This document shows, piece after piece, positions 62,214 through 64,000 of a DNA stretch of 64,000 nt. The translations under genes and the position numbers were made by a program. The stretch is taken from contig JACRCN010000068.1 in the NCBI GenBank assembly GCA_016219005.1, forward strand, positions 1 to 64,000, given 5' to 3'. The notes beneath the pieces were generated by a model. That model had not been told where the DNA came from. It ran no database searches and saw nothing but the letters and a program-made list of their open reading frames with translations. Origin of the DNA: Deltaproteobacteria bacterium (lineage in GTDB: Bacteria; Desulfobacterota; Desulfobacteria; Desulfobacterales; SpSt-501). Each line of letters opens with the position of its first letter. Position 1 is the stretch's first letter.

Positions 62214-62993
62214 ATGCCCAAGTTTTGCGCAAATCTGACGATGCTGTTCAATGAAGTCGATTTTCTCGACCGATTTGAAAAAGCCGCCAAGGCCGGTTTC
62301 AAGGGTGTAGAGTATTTATTCCCCTATGCCTGGAAAAAGGAGCAGCTGGTGGAGAAGCTCGGTGCCTTCGGCCTGACCCAGGCGCTGCACAATTTGCCTG
62401 CCGGCGACTGGAACAAAGGCGAGCGGGGCATTGCCTGCCTGCCGGGCCGCGAAACCGAGTTCCAGGAAGGGGTGGGCAAGGCCATCGAATACGCCAAGGC
62501 GTTGAAATGTCCCCAGGTCAACTGCCTGGTCGGACTCACGCCTGCGGGTGTCCCGGCGGACAGGGTGCGCCAAGCCCTGGTCGCCAACCTGCGCTTTGCC
62601 GCTGCCGCCTTTGAGAAGGAAGGCATCCGCCTGCTGGTGGAGGCCTTGAACGACAAGGATGTCCCGGGATTTTACCTGGTGCGCACGGCGGATGCGCTGG
62701 CCCTCGTCAAGGAGGTCGGCCACCCCAACGTTTACGTGCAGTACGACGTCTATCACATGCAAATCATGGAGGGAAACCTTACCAGGACCATTCAGGCGAA
62801 CCTCGCCAAGATCGCCCACATCCAGATCGCCGACAACCCCGGCCGCAACGAACCCGGAACCGGCGAGATCAACTACCCCAACCTTTTCAAGGCGATCGAC
62901 GCGGCCGGTTACAAGGGGTGGATCGGGTGCGAGTACAAGCCCGCCGGAAAGACCGAGGACGGTCTCGGGTGGCTGAAACCCTACCGCGGTTGA
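62214..62993 (+). CDS. Hydroxypyruvate isomerase family TIM-barrel protein
   Basis: 259 residues. KFCANLTMLFNEVDFLDRFEKAA, GFKGVEYLFPYAW, VEALNDKDVPGFYL, QYDVYHMQIMEGNL, IAHIQIADNPGRNEPGTGEINY and GWIGCEYKPAG match Hyi/OtnI proteins, including the two catalytic glutamates (VEALN and CEYKP). It interconverts hydroxypyruvate and tartronate semialdehyde or a 2-oxo-tetronate. AAGGAGG lies upstream. Confidence 0.92.
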   Translation: MPKFCANLTMLFNEVDFLDRFEKAAKAGFKGVEYLFPYAWKKEQLVEKLGAFGLTQALHNLPAGDWNKGERGIACLPGRETEFQEGVGKAIEYAKALKCPQVNCLVGLTPAGVPADRVRQALVANLRFAAAAFEKEGIRLLVEALNDKDVPGFYLVRTADALALVKEVGHPNVYVQYDVYHMQIMEGNLTRTIQANLAKIAHIQIADNPGRNEPGTGEINYPNLFKAIDAAGYKGWIGCEYKPAGKTEDGLGWLKPYRG

Positions 62994-63053
62994 TGCGAGT
63001 TCGCAAAATCGTGGTGAAGGTGGCAGTCGAATGAACAGCTTCGGAGGTCTATC

Positions 63054-63745
63054 ATTAAGAAAATCGGGCTTGTTAGCGGCATTGGCCCCGAGTCGACACT
63101 GCGTTACTACCGGTTGATCGTTCGCGCCTTCCAGGATCGGAGATCGCCGGCTACCCGGAGAACCTTCGTTTACAGCACCAACCTCACCTATCACCTGAAA
63201 CTGATGGAGGAAAAGCGATAGGATGCGTTGATGAAATGGCTGCTTCACAAGATCGAGGCGCTCCGGAAGGTCGGGGCGAAATTTGCCGCCATCGGCACCA
63301 GCATTCCCCACATGGTCTTCGATGCCGTGAAGTCCCCCTTGTCCCTGCCGCGGGTGAGCATTGTCGCAGCGCCTGTAACAGGGCGCAGGCGATGAGCGTA
63401 TGGGCACGGCGTTCACCATGCAGTCCGATTTTTTTCCAGAAGCCCTTCCTCGCCAAGGAAATGAGCGTGGTCGTGTTGGAGCTGGATGACCAAAACCTGA
63501 TCCACCGCAGGCTTTTCACCGAAATCGAGCTTGGGATCATCAAAGACGCGACCCGGCAGGAGCCCCTATCCGTGGCCAAACGCATGATCGATCATCAGTG
63601 GATCAAATCGCTCATCCTGGGCTGTACGGAGCTGCCTTTGGTATTAACGAAAGACGAGTTCGGGATCCCGCTTCTGGACACCACGGCCGATCACGCCGAG
63701 GCCATGGTCCTATACTCGCTGGGGTTCAACGCCTATTCCTCGTAG
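63054..63745 (+). pseudogene. Decayed aspartate/glutamate racemase family gene
   Basis: Begins GGAGG at 63043-63047, then an ATT at 63054 where a start codon would be expected: KKIGLVSGIGPESTLRYYR (GxGPxST racemase motif). An in-frame TAG occurs at 63219 and TGA near 63393, and the family continuation switches frames: GTAFTMQSDFFPE is in a second frame, and VVLELDDQNLIHRRLFTEI plus LILGCTELPLVL in a third. At least two frameshifts and one or two stops, so non-functional. Confidence 0.85.
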
Positions 63746-64000
63746 ATGACAGTGAGTTGCCTTTCCCGATTGACTGTGAGTTGGGTGACATCCGGCTGGG
63801 CGTAATAGCCGGATGGGTTGAAGTTCTGTCTATCCTCCCTCACCCGTCTGTTCTCGAGCGCCGCTACTGCCAATTCTTCCCTGTTGACAACCGGTGGGAT
63901 AATCCACTCTTCCTCGGGTCCCAGCAGGCAAGACCCTCCATTCGCGGGAATCTCTGTGCAGTCGGCTAATATCTTGGCCAAGTGGGGAAAGTCGGCTGGG
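63733..64000 (-). CDS. Carbon-nitrogen hydrolase (nitrilase family), C-terminal fragment at window edge
   Basis: The frame is open off the right edge. The readable C-terminus holds ADFPHLAKILADCTEIP, NGGSCLLGPEEEWIIPPVV and VREDRQNFNPSGYYAQPDVTQL, matching the nitrilase C-terminal pattern GGSCIxxPxGxxI...VREERQNFDPxGHYxRPDV. The catalytic Cys-Glu-Lys lie outside the window. It overlaps the 3' end of the racemase pseudogene by 13 bases, running convergently. Confidence 0.75.
   Translation of the reverse strand, partial: PADFPHLAKILADCTEIPANGGSCLLGPEEEWIIPPVVNREELAVAALENRRVREDRQNFNPSGYYAQPDVTQLTVNRERQLTVIYEE

Noticed and set aside
63219-63221. TAG in the racemase gene as a pyrrolysine codon
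   Set aside because: The same gene has further frameshifts and a TGA, so simple decay explains it.
1-64000. CRISPR arrays, rRNA and tRNA genes
   Set aside because: No regularly spaced direct repeats and no tRNA cloverleaf or rRNA signature was found by eye; a tRNAscan or Infernal run would settle this.

Overview
The window is a GC-rich chromosomal segment packed with catabolic operons. The gene set suggests an anaerobic or facultative deltaproteobacterium-like organism (Desulfobacterota or a relative). That is an inference from four things: tripartite tricarboxylate (TTT) transporters, a UroD-type methyltransferase fused to a corrinoid domain, an in-frame UGA selenoprotein, and many FCD-type GntR regulators. 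No rRNA, tRNA or CRISPR array was seen.

Layout. 1-3.8 kb: a TTT (Bug) binding protein, cut by the left edge, divergent from a GlcD-like FAD oxidase and a class III aminotransferase. 3.9-8.2 kb: a large AsmA/DUF748 envelope protein, CreA and a small secreted protein. 8.4-12.1 kb: a GntR regulator, a MatC-like permease and an MmgE/PrpD protein. 12.2-15.2 kb: an M48 lipoprotein protease, UppP-like phosphatase and a BaiN-type flavoprotein. 15.2-21.1 kb: a complete RND efflux operon (adaptor, pump, outer-membrane channel) headed by the stub of a TetR gene. 21.3-24.6 kb: an HNH protein, an MFS transporter, a metallophosphoesterase and a small lipoprotein.

25-34.7 kb: an amino-acid or N-acyl-compound degradation island with a divergent SHMT, two M20 hydrolases, a DUF3100 membrane protein, an AllC/HyuC-like amidohydrolase, a D-threonine-aldolase-like PLP enzyme and an aldo/keto reductase. 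34.7-36.95 kb: a 2-hydroxyacid dehydrogenase remnant, an AhpD-like selenoprotein (CxxU, with a SECIS-like hairpin), and an AT-rich Fic gene enclosed by 14-bp inverted repeats and a perfect 8-bp target duplication.

37-49.6 kb: an ornithine/citrulline-type operon with ornithine aminotransferase, GntR, ornithine carbamoyltransferase, carbamate kinase, a cyclic-2,3-diphosphoglycerate-synthetase-like NTPase, an amino-acid ABC transporter, MmgE/PrpD, a divergent ArgH-family lyase, GNAT and a small DMT protein. There is no arginine deiminase, so the likely imported substrate is citrulline or an N-substituted aspartate. 49.6-58.5 kb (minus strand): a LarA-like protein, a UroD-family protein, two tandem TTT binding proteins, TctA, TctB and a UroD-corrinoid fusion. 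58.6-63 kb: a divergent GntR, then HpcH/HpaI aldolase, 2-hydroxyacid dehydrogenase, DapA-family aldolase and a hydroxypyruvate-isomerase-like protein. The right edge holds a decayed Asp/Glu racemase and the C-terminus of a nitrilase-family enzyme.

The main non-routine signals are the Fic gene in a transposase-less mobile unit, the selenoprotein that ordinary gene calling splits in two, a 145-bp MITE-like repeat found three times at the 3' ends of genes, and an epimerase/lyase pair (MmgE/PrpD plus ArgH-like) that may degrade aminopolycarboxylates.
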